From NCBI RefSeq assembly GCF_030269485.1, contig NZ_BSTL01000031.1:1-64000 (forward strand): DNA of 64,000 nt. Reading direction: 5' to 3'. Source of the stretch: Actinoplanes sp. NBRC 103695. GTDB taxonomy: Bacteria > Actinomycetota > Actinomycetes > Mycobacteriales > Micromonosporaceae. A program made the translations under genes and the position numbers. Under the pieces are notes generated by a model. The model searched no databases, had not been told where the DNA came from, and saw only the letters and a program-made list of their open reading frames with translations. Below, piece after piece: positions 7,331 to 19,761 of the stretch. Positions within the stretch are counted from its first letter, which is position 1; each line of letters starts with the position of its first letter.

Positions 7331-7821
7331 ACGACGTCAAGGAACTGCTGGGGCGGGCGCTCGGCGGCACGGCGACGCCGGAGCCCGATCCGGCGGACGA
7401 CGTGACCCGCGGACATGCGCTGCTGCGTCGCCGGCGCCGGACCCTGCTGTCGGGGACGGCCGCGGCCGCGCTGGTCCTGGTCGCGGTGCCGGTGAGCATG
7501 AGCGTTCTCGGGGCCGGCGCCACTCCCCCGGGTGCGGGACCGGCGGCGTCGACCGCGGGCCGGGCGCTGCCGGCCGTCGAGCTGGTCGCCTACACGAGTA
7601 CGCACGACGCGATGCCGGGGCGGGACGGCACCAAGGTTTCGGTGAACGGGCAGCCGGGCTATCTGCGATCCGACGGCGGCGGCCAGTACCTGACCTACCG
7701 GTCGGCGGCCCGCTGGGTGGACATCCAGGCCCCGGCATCGCTGGGCTGGAGCGGCGCCGACGTCGTGGAGTTCGCCGCCGGGATCACGGTCAGCAGGAAG
7801 GCCCAGGACAGCCACGGCTGA
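7327..7821 (+). CDS. Anti-sigma-factor-like membrane protein
   Basis: 164 residues: cytoplasmic N-terminus (~35 aa), a basic HALLRRRRR stop-transfer flank, one transmembrane helix (about residues 40-62) and an extracytoplasmic domain of ~100 aa. This topology and its ATGA coupling to the SigE-type sigma remnant indicate the cognate regulator of that sigma factor. It has no zinc anti-sigma motif, so ECF anti-sigma activity is inferred only from context. The sigma partner is destroyed here, so it may be orphaned. The S8 peptidase starts 25 nt downstream. Confidence 0.55.
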   Translation: MNDVKELLGRALGGTATPEPDPADDVTRGHALLRRRRRTLLSGTAAAALVLVAVPVSMSVLGAGATPPGAGPAASTAGRALPAVELVAYTSTHDAMPGRDGTKVSVNGQPGYLRSDGGGQYLTYRSAARWVDIQAPASLGWSGADVVEFAAGITVSRKAQDSHG

Positions 7822-7846
7822 GTTCGTCCGGAAAACCTCGTCCGAT

Positions 7847-10800
7847 GTGCACAAAAGACGACTCGGCTTCGTCTTCCCCCATGTGTTCACACTTCGAAGA
7901 AGATCACTGGCAGCGGCACTGATCCTGGCGCTGCCGACGGCGGCGGTCGCGGGCAGCCCGGCCGCCGCCGCGGAGAACCCCACCGGCGGCGCGGCCCGGA
8001 CCGTCACGCTGATCACCGGCGACCGGGTCAGCGTCACCGGCGCGGCCGTCACCGTGGCCCCCGGACCCGGCCGCGCCGGCATCCCCTTCGCGACCAGCAC
8101 GGTCGACGGCCGTACCCGGGTCGTCCCGGCCGACGCCATGTCGCTGGTGCGCGCCGGCAAGCTCGACGAACGGCTGTTCGACGTCACCGGGCTCATCACG
8201 GCCGGCTACGACGACCGGCGCACCGACCTGCCGTTGATCATCAGCGGGGGCGCGGCGGCGAGCGGCACCCGCGTACGCAAACTGCCCAGTCTCGGCGCGA
8301 CGGCCGTGCGTACGCCGAAGAAGGATCTCGCCCGGGCCTGGACGGCCCGGACCGGCAAGGGGAAGGTCTGGCTCGACGCCAAGGGCGAGTTCACCGCCGC
8401 GGACGGTGTCCAGCAGATCGGCGCCACGCTCGCCTGGCAGGAAGGGTTCGACGGCAAGGGGGTGACGGTCGGGGTGATCGACTCCGGCGTCGACGTCACC
8501 CACCCCGACCTCGCCCCGGTCGTCGCCGCGCAGACCGACTTCTCCACCGGCACCCCCACCACCGGGGAGGTGCACGACTACGTCGGTCACGGCACCGCGG
8601 TCGCCTCGATCCTGGCCGGCACCGGCGCGGCGTCCGACGGCCGGTACCGGGGTGTGGCCCCCGGAGCGCGGCTGGTCTCCGCCAAGGTCGGCGACTGGGA
8701 GGTCACCGAGTCCGCGGTCATCGCCGCCATGGAGTGGACCGCCGGCACCGAGCACGCCAGGGTCGTCAACATGAGCCTCGGCTTCCCGAACACCGCCGGG
8801 AGCGATCCGTTGGAGAGCGCGGTCGACGAGCTGACCGAGAAGTACGGCACCCTGTTCGTGGTCGCCGCCGGCAACGACGGCAACAACGGCAACGACCAGA
8901 ACAACGGCGACGACTACATCATCGGCTCCCCCGCCGACGCCGCCGCCGCGCTCAGCGTCGGCGCCGTCGACCGCGACGACCGGCTCGCGGCCTTCTCCAG
9001 CCGGGGACCGGGCCTGGACGGCGAATCCGTCAAGCCGGAGATCACCGGGCCGGGCGTCGACATCACCCACGCGCTGAGCAGCGACGTCGGCAGCGGGCCG
9101 TACGACGTCGGCTACGGCACCTCGTTCGCCGCGCCGCATGTCGCCGGTGGCGCCGCCATCCTCGCCCAGAGGCACCCCGGCTGGACGCCCGCGCAACTCA
9201 AGGCGGCTCTGATGGGCACCGCCCGGCCGGCCGCGGGCCTCGGCGCGTACGCCCAGGGCGCGGGCCGGGTCGACGTGGCCCGCGCGGTGCACACCACCCT
9301 GCTGGCCGACCCGCCGAGCCTGAGCATGGGCAACCAGATGGCCGACCAGCCGATCACCAGGACCGTCAGCTACCGCAATCTCGGCGCCCGGCCGCTGACG
9401 GTCGCCCTGCGGGTGACCGCGCCGTTCACGGTGAACGCCGCCGCGGTGACCGTTCCCGCCGGTGGCACCGCCACCGCACAGGTCACCGCTCCGGCCGGCC
9501 TGACCGGCGGCGCCCACACCGGCCGGCTCACCGCCACCACCGGCGAGCAGGTCGTCACCACCCCCGTCGCCGTGGTCCGCGAGACCGCGAAGGTCCCCCT
9601 GAACCTGCACGTGCTCGGCCGCGACGGGCTGCCCACCGCCGACCATTACACCCAGGTGATCGGCCTGGACACGCCCTACCAGCACGACACGCTCTTCGAT
9701 TACCCGTGGACGCCGGACGTCGAGCTGCACGTCCCCAGCGGCCGGTACGCGATCATCACCCAGTACTTCGCGGAGGCGGAGGACGGCACCTGGACCAGCT
9801 CCGCGGTCGCCCAGCCCTCGGTCCCGGTCACCGCCACGACGGACATCACCGTCGACACCCGCGCCGCCCGGCCGGTGACCGCCACCCTTCCGGACGCCGG
9901 CGCCCGGTTCGACGCCGGATCCGTCGCTTTCGGCGTCCGTACGCCGAAGGGCTGGTCCTCCTACGCGGTCAACAGCTACGGCGGCACGCTGAGCAGCGCC
10001 CAGCTCGGCGGGAACGACGACGCCCTCCTCTCGGTGGTCCGTCTGGCGTACACCTCCGACGCCGGGGTCTACCACCTGGCCTGGCCGTTCCGGGGCCGTG
10101 TGCCGACCGGATTCACCGGCGCCGTCACCGCCGGGGACCTCGCGGTCGAGAACGGCGGGATGCACCGGCAGGCCGCCGACAGCTCGTACTCCCTGGAGGC
10201 GGGCGTCCACGTCCCCGGCAGCCCGCTGGTGTTCGCGCAGCTCACCACCGAGCCGTCCGCGACCCGGCACTTCAACACCGCCGGCGGCATCCGGTGGAGC
10301 ACCAGGACGTACGAGTGGCGCGAGGAGGCGAACTTCGAGGAGGTCTCGACGGCCGGAGAGCCACGGCGCTACGAGCCCGGCAGGCGGTACACGGCCGGCT
10401 ACGGCGAGCCGGTCATCGCACCCTGCACGAGCGGCGACGGCAACACCTGGACCGGCGACCGGCTGCGGATCCGGGTCGCGATGAGCTGTGACAGCGCCGG
10501 GCACGCCGGGAGGACCGGCAACGTCCCGGGCAGCACCGCCCTGTTCCGCGACGGCAGGCAGGTCGCGGTCTCCGGGGTCGGCGGCGAGGCCACCTTCCGG
10601 GTGCCTCAGGCCCGGGCCGGCTACCGGCTGCACCTGGAGCAGACCCGCCCGGCCGCGTTCGTCACCGCCACGGCAACCACGCTGGACTGGACGTTCACCG
10701 ACCCGGCCGCGGTGCCGGCCCTCGACACGGTCCGCATCGCCCCGGCCGGAGCGGGAGTGCGCATGACGGTCCCGGCCGGCACCCGGTCGGTGGCGCTCGA

Positions 10801-10972
10801 CGTCTCCTCCGACGACGGCAGAACGTGGCAGACCGCCGTTGCCCGCCGCGATACCGACGGCACCTACCGGGCAGACGTCCCGCGGAGCGGTTACCTGTCA
10901 CTGCGAGTGACCGCGAAGGGTTCTGCCGCCACCATCACCCAGACTGTGATCCGGGCGCTTCCCCCAGGATGA
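7847..10972 (+). CDS. Secreted subtilisin-like S8 serine peptidase
   Basis: 1041 aa, GTG start. Signal peptide: basic KRR and RRRS flanks, hydrophobic LAAALILALPTAAVAG, Ala-rich cleavage site. A propeptide-like region (~50-180) precedes the S8 domain, with Asp212 in VIDSGVDVTHPDL, His248 in VGHGTAVASI, the oxyanion Asn in VVAAGNDG and Ser426 in YGTSFAAPHVAGG: the triad is complete. The remaining ~550 residues are beta-rich modules (Ig/jelly-roll like) common in large actinobacterial subtilases, with no cell-wall anchor seen. Extracellular proteolysis is expected; substrate unknown. The gene may share a transcript with the preceding anti-sigma-like gene. Confidence 0.92.
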   Translation: MHKRRLGFVFPHVFTLRRRSLAAALILALPTAAVAGSPAAAAENPTGGAARTVTLITGDRVSVTGAAVTVAPGPGRAGIPFATSTVDGRTRVVPADAMSLVRAGKLDERLFDVTGLITAGYDDRRTDLPLIISGGAAASGTRVRKLPSLGATAVRTPKKDLARAWTARTGKGKVWLDAKGEFTAADGVQQIGATLAWQEGFDGKGVTVGVIDSGVDVTHPDLAPVVAAQTDFSTGTPTTGEVHDYVGHGTAVASILAGTGAASDGRYRGVAPGARLVSAKVGDWEVTESAVIAAMEWTAGTEHARVVNMSLGFPNTAGSDPLESAVDELTEKYGTLFVVAAGNDGNNGNDQNNGDDYIIGSPADAAAALSVGAVDRDDRLAAFSSRGPGLDGESVKPEITGPGVDITHALSSDVGSGPYDVGYGTSFAAPHVAGGAAILAQRHPGWTPAQLKAALMGTARPAAGLGAYAQGAGRVDVARAVHTTLLADPPSLSMGNQMADQPITRTVSYRNLGARPLTVALRVTAPFTVNAAAVTVPAGGTATAQVTAPAGLTGGAHTGRLTATTGEQVVTTPVAVVRETAKVPLNLHVLGRDGLPTADHYTQVIGLDTPYQHDTLFDYPWTPDVELHVPSGRYAIITQYFAEAEDGTWTSSAVAQPSVPVTATTDITVDTRAARPVTATLPDAGARFDAGSVAFGVRTPKGWSSYAVNSYGGTLSSAQLGGNDDALLSVVRLAYTSDAGVYHLAWPFRGRVPTGFTGAVTAGDLAVENGGMHRQAADSSYSLEAGVHVPGSPLVFAQLTTEPSATRHFNTAGGIRWSTRTYEWREEANFEEVSTAGEPRRYEPGRRYTAGYGEPVIAPCTSGDGNTWTGDRLRIRVAMSCDSAGHAGRTGNVPGSTALFRDGRQVAVSGVGGEATFRVPQARAGYRLHLEQTRPAAFVTATATTLDWTFTDPAAVPALDTVRIAPAGAGVRMTVPAGTRSVALDVSSDDGRTWQTAVARRDTDGTYRADVPRSGYLSLRVTAKGSAATITQTVIRALPPG

Positions 10973-11056
10973 CGCCGGTCACATAATGACGCCCCGGTGG
11001 CCGGCTGAAGGAGAGTTGATTGGCGAGTTGGCATCCCGGGCTGAGAGAATCTTCCG

Positions 11057-14833
<3,777 letters not shown>

Positions 14834-14838
14834 CTCCC

Positions 14839-15591
14839 ATGGCGCTGCGACCCGCTCAGGTGAACATCAAGGCCGTCGATCACGAGGCGGTCGGCCGGTT
14901 CTGGGCGGAGGCGCTCGGCTGGAGCGTCTACCGCGCCGGGTCCGGCGTGACCTCGTACGTCGGACCCGTCGGCGAGTTCGTCTGGCCGGACCCGGTCGTC
15001 CTCGGCATCGACGTCGTTCCCGTCCCGGAACTCAAGACGGCGGCCAAGAACCGGGTGCACCTCGACCTCGCCACCGCCTCGGCGGAGCACCAGGCGGAGT
15101 TGATCGGCCACCTCCGGGCTCTCGGCGCGACGCCCGCCGACATCGGCCAGGAAACCGTGCCGTGGACGGTCCTCGCCGACCCGGAGGGCAACGAGTTCTG
15201 CGTGCTGGAGCCCCGGGAGATCTACCGGGACACCGGGCCGATCGCCGCGGTGCTGGTCGACTGCGAGGATCCGCGGGCGATGGCCCGGTTCTGGGGCGAG
15301 GCGCTGGACTGGACCCTGCACGAGGTGACCGACCGGAGCGCGATGCTGCGCTCCGCCAAGGGCGTCGGGCCGTTCCTGGAGTTCCTGCGTACGCCGGGGA
15401 CGAAGACCGCGCCGGACCGCGTGCACCTCGACCTGCTGCCGTACCCCGGTGACGACAAGGAGGCGGAGGTGGCACGGCTGCGGGATCTCGGCGCCACCGA
15501 CCTCGACCTCGGGCAGGGCGACGTCCCGTGGACGTGCCTGTCCGACCCGGAAGGCCACGAGTTCTGCGTCCTCGGCCCGGCCCAGACCTGA
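14839..15591 (+). CDS. Tandem VOC/glyoxalase-fold protein
   Basis: 250 aa made of two homologous halves, each ending in the same signature, DPEGNEFCVL and DPEGHEFCVL, with metal-site-like His/Glu in the beta strands (RVHLDL occurs in both). This is the two-repeat VOC arrangement of actinobacterial glyoxalase-like proteins. It begins 5 nt after metH and is probably co-transcribed. Substrate unknown; a detoxification or bleomycin-resistance-type binding role is possible. Confidence 0.85.
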   Translation: MALRPAQVNIKAVDHEAVGRFWAEALGWSVYRAGSGVTSYVGPVGEFVWPDPVVLGIDVVPVPELKTAAKNRVHLDLATASAEHQAELIGHLRALGATPADIGQETVPWTVLADPEGNEFCVLEPREIYRDTGPIAAVLVDCEDPRAMARFWGEALDWTLHEVTDRSAMLRSAKGVGPFLEFLRTPGTKTAPDRVHLDLLPYPGDDKEAEVARLRDLGATDLDLGQGDVPWTCLSDPEGHEFCVLGPAQT

Positions 15592-15615
15592 CCTGACAGC
15601 CGGAGACTCAGGTCT
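15584..15615. terminator. Bidirectional hairpin between convergent genes
   Basis: AGACCTGA (15584-15591) and TCAGGTCT (15608-15615) form an 8-bp stem overlapping the 3' ends of the VOC gene and ltrA. There is no T-run on either strand. Plausible shared terminator. Confidence 0.4.
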
Positions 15616-16798
15616 CGGTGGTTGCCAGCCGGCCATGTCGCTGCTGACGGATGCCCGCCAGCACGGTCGCCACCAGCACCGCCGCGCTCAGGCCCACCGC
15701 CGCGGCCGGGACGAGCCAGGGCGCCGCCCCGATCACCGCGACCGCCGGGATGGCGACGATCGGCCACGGCCAGGCCGCGCGCCAGGTCCCCGCGGTGCCG
15801 CTCATCACCGCCACGGTTCCGGCGAGGAACAGCGTCGCGCCACCGTGCAGCGCCCAGACCGCCGCGACCGGCAGGTGGTCACCGGGATGCAGGATGAACT
15901 GCTCGAGGCCGACCGCGACGATGACCAGTCCCAGCATCAGGGGCAGGTGGCCGTACACGTACGCGTCGGCGACGCCGCTCTCCTGGTCGTCACCCTCGTC
16001 GATCAGGTTGCGTTTGCCGGCCGCCCCGCCGAGATCGAAGTAGATCCACCAGAGCGCGGCGACCAGGACGAAGCCGACGGCCGCCACCAGGACGGACGCC
16101 GCCTCCCAGTGGGTGTCGTGGACGCCGGCGACGACGGACGCCACCGACTCGCCGAGCACCAGGATCACGAACAGGCCGAACCGTTCCGGCAGGTGGTCGA
16201 GGTGCAGCGGGACACCGCCGCCACGTCTGGTCGCGACGATGGGTGCGGTGGCCTCGATCAGGATTCCGGCGGCCCACAGCGCGTAGCGGAGATAGCCGGA
16301 GGCGGCCAGCGAGCCCGCCCACAGGGCCGCCCCGGCGCCGGTGCCGACCAGGTAGATGACGATCGTCGGGCGCGCGTCGCGGACGTGCCGGTAGGCGCGG
16401 GCGTACAGGGCCAGCAGCAGGAGCCGGGTGACCAGGTAGCTCAGGGCGAACGCGGTCCCCTCGGTACCGGTCGCGTCCTGGGCGGCGGCGGCCATCGCGA
16501 TCACCGCGCCCGCCCCGCCGAGCTTCGCCAGGCGGTAGATGACGTCGTTGGTGTCGAACCGGTTGGCGTACAGCGTGGTGGTGACCCACGACCACCAGGT
16601 GATGGTGAACAACGCGGCGAACACGCCCGCGCCGTGCCAGCTCAGATCCTTGGCGAAGGAGGCGGCGAGTTCCGCGACGACGAGCACGTAGGCGAGGTCG
16701 AAGAAGAGCTCGAGGCGCGACGCCGAGCGTTCGCTGTCCTCGGCGCGCAGCCGCGGCGGGCGGATCAGCGGCTCCGGTCGGTCCGTGGCTTCAGACAT
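15608..16798 (-). CDS. ltrA: LtrA family membrane protein
   Basis: 396-aa polytopic membrane protein of the low-temperature-requirement A family: N-terminal LELFFDLAYVLVVAEL signature, about ten hydrophobic segments, and the conserved LPERFGLFVILVLGESVASV in the middle. Start at 16798 is preferred over 16810 because AAGG lies 7 nt upstream. It follows the GAF-ANTAR gene at 16823 with a 24-nt gap and is probably the last gene of a three-gene operon. The family was named from a cold-sensitive Listeria mutant; its molecular role is unknown. Confidence 0.9.
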   Translation of the reverse strand: MSEATDRPEPLIRPPRLRAEDSERSASRLELFFDLAYVLVVAELAASFAKDLSWHGAGVFAALFTITWWSWVTTTLYANRFDTNDVIYRLAKLGGAGAVIAMAAAAQDATGTEGTAFALSYLVTRLLLLALYARAYRHVRDARPTIVIYLVGTGAGAALWAGSLAASGYLRYALWAAGILIEATAPIVATRRGGGVPLHLDHLPERFGLFVILVLGESVASVVAGVHDTHWEAASVLVAAVGFVLVAALWWIYFDLGGAAGKRNLIDEGDDQESGVADAYVYGHLPLMLGLVIVAVGLEQFILHPGDHLPVAAVWALHGGATLFLAGTVAVMSGTAGTWRAAWPWPIVAIPAVAVIGAAPWLVPAAAVGLSAAVLVATVLAGIRQQRHGRLATTET

Positions 16799-16822
16799 GG
16801 CCGCCTTCATGAAGCGCAGTCG

Positions 16823-17554
16823 TCAGGAGTACAGAACATGGGGCAGAATGTCCGACTCGGCGACCAGGGCGCGGGCAACCTCGGACAGTTTGCGGTTGTG
16901 ACGCCGGGAGTAGCTGCGGATGATCGCGTAGGCCTCGTCGACATCGACGCCCGCCGCCTGCGCCACGGCACCCTTGGCCTGCTCGATCACGACCCGGCTG
17001 TTCAGGGCACCCTGCAGCTGTTCGGTCAGGACCTCGCCGCGGCGGATGGAGCGTTCCTGCAGCAACCCGATCGCCGCGACGTCCGCCAGGGCCTGCACGA
17101 CCGGCACATCCGAGCCGTCGAAGTCGCCTCCCTCGGTGTCGCCGAAGACATTCATCGCGCCGATCACCTGGCTGCGCAGCCGCAACGGGAAGGCGTGCAC
17201 GGACTGAAACCCCGCCGCGGCGGCGGCAGGCGCGAATCGTGGCCACCGTGGGGTGGCCTTGCCCAGGTTGACGTTGATCACAGGCCGGCCGGTACGGAAG
17301 GCTTCCAGACAAGGGCCCTCATGGGTCTGCAGCTGGAACAGCTCCACCAGCTTGACGGCCTCGTTCGAGCCGGCCATGAACTCGAGGCGCCCGCGCTGGT
17401 CGGCCAGCAGCAGGCCGACGGCGGCCGCGCTGACCAGGTCGGCTGCCCGTTCGGTGAGCATGTGCAGGAAGTCGAGCAGGTCGAAGTCGTCGACGAGGGT
17501 GTCGGCGACCTCGACGAAGATCGTCGCCAACCGCTCGGTGGAAACGGTGGTCAT
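16823..17554 (-). CDS. GAF-ANTAR RNA-binding regulator (copy A1)
   Basis: 243 aa: GAF sensor domain (about 20-160, with ATRVPVINVN-like GRPVINVNLG and VHAFPLRLRSQVIGAMNVFG) joined to a C-terminal ANTAR domain (LQGALNSRVVIEQAKGAVAQ, then helical RSYSRRHNRKLSEVARAL). ANTAR proteins bind paired hexaloop hairpins in nascent RNA and prevent termination. The protein is strikingly similar to the one at 47748-48476. It lies 28 nt after another GAF-ANTAR gene in the same direction. Confidence 0.9.
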   Translation of the reverse strand: MTTVSTERLATIFVEVADTLVDDFDLLDFLHMLTERAADLVSAAAVGLLLADQRGRLEFMAGSNEAVKLVELFQLQTHEGPCLEAFRTGRPVINVNLGKATPRWPRFAPAAAAAGFQSVHAFPLRLRSQVIGAMNVFGDTEGGDFDGSDVPVVQALADVAAIGLLQERSIRRGEVLTEQLQGALNSRVVIEQAKGAVAQAAGVDVDEAYAIIRSYSRRHNRKLSEVARALVAESDILPHVLYS

Positions 17555-17582
17555 TGCTGCCTCCCGGCATGTCCTGCCCTGG

Positions 17583-18311
17583 TCATGTGATGTCGCGGTC
17601 GAAGCTCAGTCGGCGGGCGACGATGTCCCGGGCCACGTCGGCCAGATGGCGATCTTCGGCGTACGCGTAGGCGCGGATTCGCGCCATCGCCTCCACCAGG
17701 CTCACCTCCAGTTGCACCATCACCATGCCCTGGGCTTGGAACAATTCCGACCGGAGCCCGATGTCGTCGCCGTCGTCGACGGCCGGAACGCCGCCGCGTC
17801 CGGTGTCCTCCTGCTGATCGAGCAGGGCGGCCACGGTGACCTCGGCGAAGTCGAGGGCGTCGGCGAGTTCCTCGCCGCTCAGCGGGCCGGCGCGTTCGCG
17901 GAACACGTCCATGACGCCGAGGCGGGCAGCGCCCACCTGCAACGGGAACGCGAACACGGCCCGCAGGCCGTCCCGCCGGGCCGCCGGCGCATAGAACGGC
18001 CAGCGGCTCCCCGCGCCGCAGCCGAGCTCGTCGAGGTCCGGAACCAGCACCGGGCGTCTGCTGGCGAAGGCGTCCATACACGGACCCTCACCCAGGACGA
18101 ACTGCAGGTCCTCGATGCGCTCGCTGATCGGGTCGGACGCGGCGGTCGCTGCTCGGACGCCGTCCTCGGTCATCACGCTCAGACCCGTGCCGGATGCCGA
18201 CAGAGCCTTGGCCGCTGCTCGGCACACCCGGCGCAGAAGTCCCGCCGTTCCCGCCGGTTCAGCGGGTTGCCGCGCGACGAGATCGGCGATGACCGACTTG
18301 CGGTCATCCAT
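17583..18311 (-). CDS. GAF-ANTAR RNA-binding regulator (copy A2)
   Basis: 242 aa: GAF domain with DGVRAATAASDPISERIEDL, LGEGPCMDAFASRRPVLVPD and FAFPLQVGAARLGVMDVF, then an ANTAR domain (SELFQAQGMVMVQLEVSLVE, RIRAYAYAEDRHLADVARDI). Start at ATG 18311: a longer frame exists but has no support, and the paralogue at 48491-49195 begins at the equivalent Met. A SigB-like promoter lies ~110 nt upstream (18420-18443). First gene of a probable operon with A1 and ltrA. Confidence 0.88.
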   Translation of the reverse strand: MDDRKSVIADLVARQPAEPAGTAGLLRRVCRAAAKALSASGTGLSVMTEDGVRAATAASDPISERIEDLQFVLGEGPCMDAFASRRPVLVPDLDELGCGAGSRWPFYAPAARRDGLRAVFAFPLQVGAARLGVMDVFRERAGPLSGEELADALDFAEVTVAALLDQQEDTGRGGVPAVDDGDDIGLRSELFQAQGMVMVQLEVSLVEAMARIRAYAYAEDRHLADVARDIVARRLSFDRDIT

Positions 18312-18419
18312 GGCAGACCGGAGACAGCGGAGTTCTCGTCGGCACGGCTGCACCTTCCGGATAAGGCGCCGCCGAAGGCCGGGGCAGCAGGACCGGACAT
18401 TCCGATCGCAACTTCCTTC

Positions 18420-18443
18420 ATACCCGTGGCGATCGAGTCGAAC
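18420..18443 (-). promoter_or_regulatory. SigB-like promoter upstream of GAF-ANTAR/ltrA operon
   Basis: On the minus strand GTTC (18443-18440), 14 nt, then GGGTAT (18425-18420): one mismatch to the actinobacterial stress-sigma consensus GTTT-N14-16-GGGTAT. It is ~108 nt before the start at 18311. Prediction only. Confidence 0.45.
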
Positions 18444-18572
18444 CTCATCGCCTGCCGCGAAGAACGGCTGAGCGCTCGTCCATCGTGTCGCGAGGCGGTA
18501 GCCTACGGGTGCGGCCCCCGCGGGCTGTTGCCCCGGACCCCGGCATGTGTCGAACCATGCCGAGGTGTTGTT

Positions 18573-18959
18573 GTGGAATCGGAACTCACCGATGGCTTCG
18601 CCGTCACCATGCATGCCGCTCCGGGCGCCCCGTCCGCACTGATCTGCCTCGCCGGCGAGATCGACATGGCGGCGTCCGCGGCGCTGTCGGATGCGGTTGA
18701 TCGCTTGTCGGCCGCCACGCCGGCCACGGTCGTGATCGATCTGGCCGATGTCACCTTCGCCTGCGCCACACTGCTCACCTTCCTGGCCCACCTTCGCCAG
18801 CGGCTACCGGCCGACGCCACCATGCTGCTGTGCCGCCCCGCGGCCGGCACGCGACGGCTGCTGCGGATGACCGGTATGGAGCAGATCGCGACGCTCCGCG
18901 CGGACCTGCCGATCACCGCCAGGTCGCCGCTTCCCGCGGCGGGTGGAGGTCACCAGTGA
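18573..18959 (+). CDS. STAS-domain anti-sigma factor antagonist
   Basis: 128 aa, GTG start with GAGG 7 nt upstream. Single STAS domain: LICLAGEIDMAASAALSDAV, then TVVIDLADVTFACATLLTFL. In SpoIIAA/RsbV-type proteins the phosphorylatable Ser/Thr lies in the D-S/C-S/A-G loop; here the loop reads TFACATLL, so the usual serine is replaced by Ala-Cys and the nearest candidate is the following Thr. It may therefore be a constitutive or non-canonical antagonist. It diverges from the GAF-ANTAR operon and sits among SigB-like promoters, which fits a stress-sigma partner-switch role. Confidence 0.8.
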   Translation: MESELTDGFAVTMHAAPGAPSALICLAGEIDMAASAALSDAVDRLSAATPATVVIDLADVTFACATLLTFLAHLRQRLPADATMLLCRPAAGTRRLLRMTGMEQIATLRADLPITARSPLPAAGGGHQ

Positions 18960-19051
18960 CGGTCACCACCCACGAGGCGGTCACGGGCCGCCTGCTTCGA
19001 ACCGCTCTCCGCCTCGACGCCGATACCACCCCAGACCCTTGGACGCGTTGA
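18956..19051 (+). CDS. Tiny coupled frame, doubtful
   Basis: GTG overlaps the STAS gene stop (GTGA) and opens a 31-codon frame. No family is recognised; it may be the degraded start of a second gene, since coupling to a STAS gene often means an anti-sigma kinase follows, but no kinase motif can be read downstream in any frame. Confidence 0.2.
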   Translation: MTVTTHEAVTGRLLRTALRLDADTTPDPWTR

Positions 19052-19360
19052 CGGCCGCCCTGACCGAGCACGGCGTCCCCGGTTGCGTGCTGGGGGCTCG
19101 GGTTCCCCCGCCGGGCCGGGGTGGAGTCCTGCGGCTTTTCCCTCCCGGGCGGCTCCCGTCACGACGGTGGCCGCTGTGCTGACGCTCACCATGGCCCTGT
19201 TGAGATGGTCCGTTTAGGGTCAGGTCGCCCGGGTACCCACCGGATCGACGACGACTGATCGTCGTTTCGCGGAGGCCGTTTCTCCGGCCACCGCTTTCTT
19301 CCAGTCATCTTCGCCGTAAGACGGCGGGCTGGTCCGCGCTTTATCGCATCGGAGACATTC
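19052..19360. other. 309-bp intergenic region with small hairpin and SigB-like promoter
   Basis: No convincing gene. It contains the promoter-like element at 19212-19236 and a 7-bp hairpin, ACGACGA (19248-19254) with TCGTCGT (19259-19265), followed by TTTC. The first ~150 bp have coding-like composition and may be remains of a gene downstream of the STAS gene. Confidence 0.4.
19212..19236 (+). promoter_or_regulatory. SigB-like promoter upstream of small membrane protein gene
   Basis: GTTT (19212-19215), 15-nt spacer, GGGTAC (19231-19236): one mismatch to GTTT-N14-16-GGGTAT. It lies 125 nt before the ATG at 19361. Prediction only. Confidence 0.45.
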
Positions 19361-19666
19361 ATGACCAGCGCCAACCTGGAAACCTCCCGGCACGACGTCA
19401 ATTCCGGCAACGCGGCCGTGCGTCGCCGGCCGGTCGAGACCAAGGCGGCTTTCAAGACCACGGAGTTCATCGTCTACGTGGCGATGACCGTGGCGATCCT
19501 GATCGCCTCCGTGGCGGTCGACGGCAACGGCGACGGCGACAACGGCGCCTCCGGCGACTACTTCCGCGCCGACCGCGCGTGGCTCTACATCACGCTGCTG
19601 ACCATCGGCTACATGGTCAGCCGCGGGCTGGCGAAGTCCGGCAGTCGCGATTCCTCCGACGCCTGA
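19361..19666 (+). CDS. Small two-helix membrane protein
   Basis: 101 aa: hydrophilic N-terminus (~32 aa), a membrane helix (EFIVYVAMTVAILIASVAV), an acidic Gly/Asn/Asp loop (DGNGDGDNGASGD) and a second helix (AWLYITLLTIGYMVSRGLA). Similar small proteins are widespread in actinomycetes without a known function, as far as I recall. A SigB-like promoter upstream and a strong terminator downstream suggest an independent stress-induced transcript. Confidence 0.75.
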   Translation: MTSANLETSRHDVNSGNAAVRRRPVETKAAFKTTEFIVYVAMTVAILIASVAVDGNGDGDNGASGDYFRADRAWLYITLLTIGYMVSRGLAKSGSRDSSDA

Positions 19667-19678
19667 TCGACTCTGACC

Positions 19679-19719
19679 ACCGCCGCCTCCCGGACGTCGG
19701 CGTCCGGGTGGGCGGCGGT
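19679..19719 (+). terminator. Intrinsic-type terminator
   Basis: Long two-part stem: ACCGCCGCC (19679-19687) with GGCGGCGGT (19711-19719) and CCCGGACG (19689-19696) with CGTCCGGG (19701-19708), TCGG tetraloop, followed by CGCATTTCTCC. It is 13 nt after the stop of the small membrane protein gene. Confidence 0.75.
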
Positions 19720-19761
19720 CGCATTTCTCCCGTCGCCATGACAGAACTCGAGGCATATCCC

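Noticed and set aside
7904..10633. 909-codon frame antisense to the S8 peptidase
   Set aside because: Shadow ORF with repetitive composition; the plus-strand peptidase has an intact triad.
10973..11056. Cobalamin or SAM riboswitch before metH
   Set aside because: Only 84 nt, a 9-bp wobble-containing hairpin and no conserved riboswitch core; peptidase terminator is as likely.
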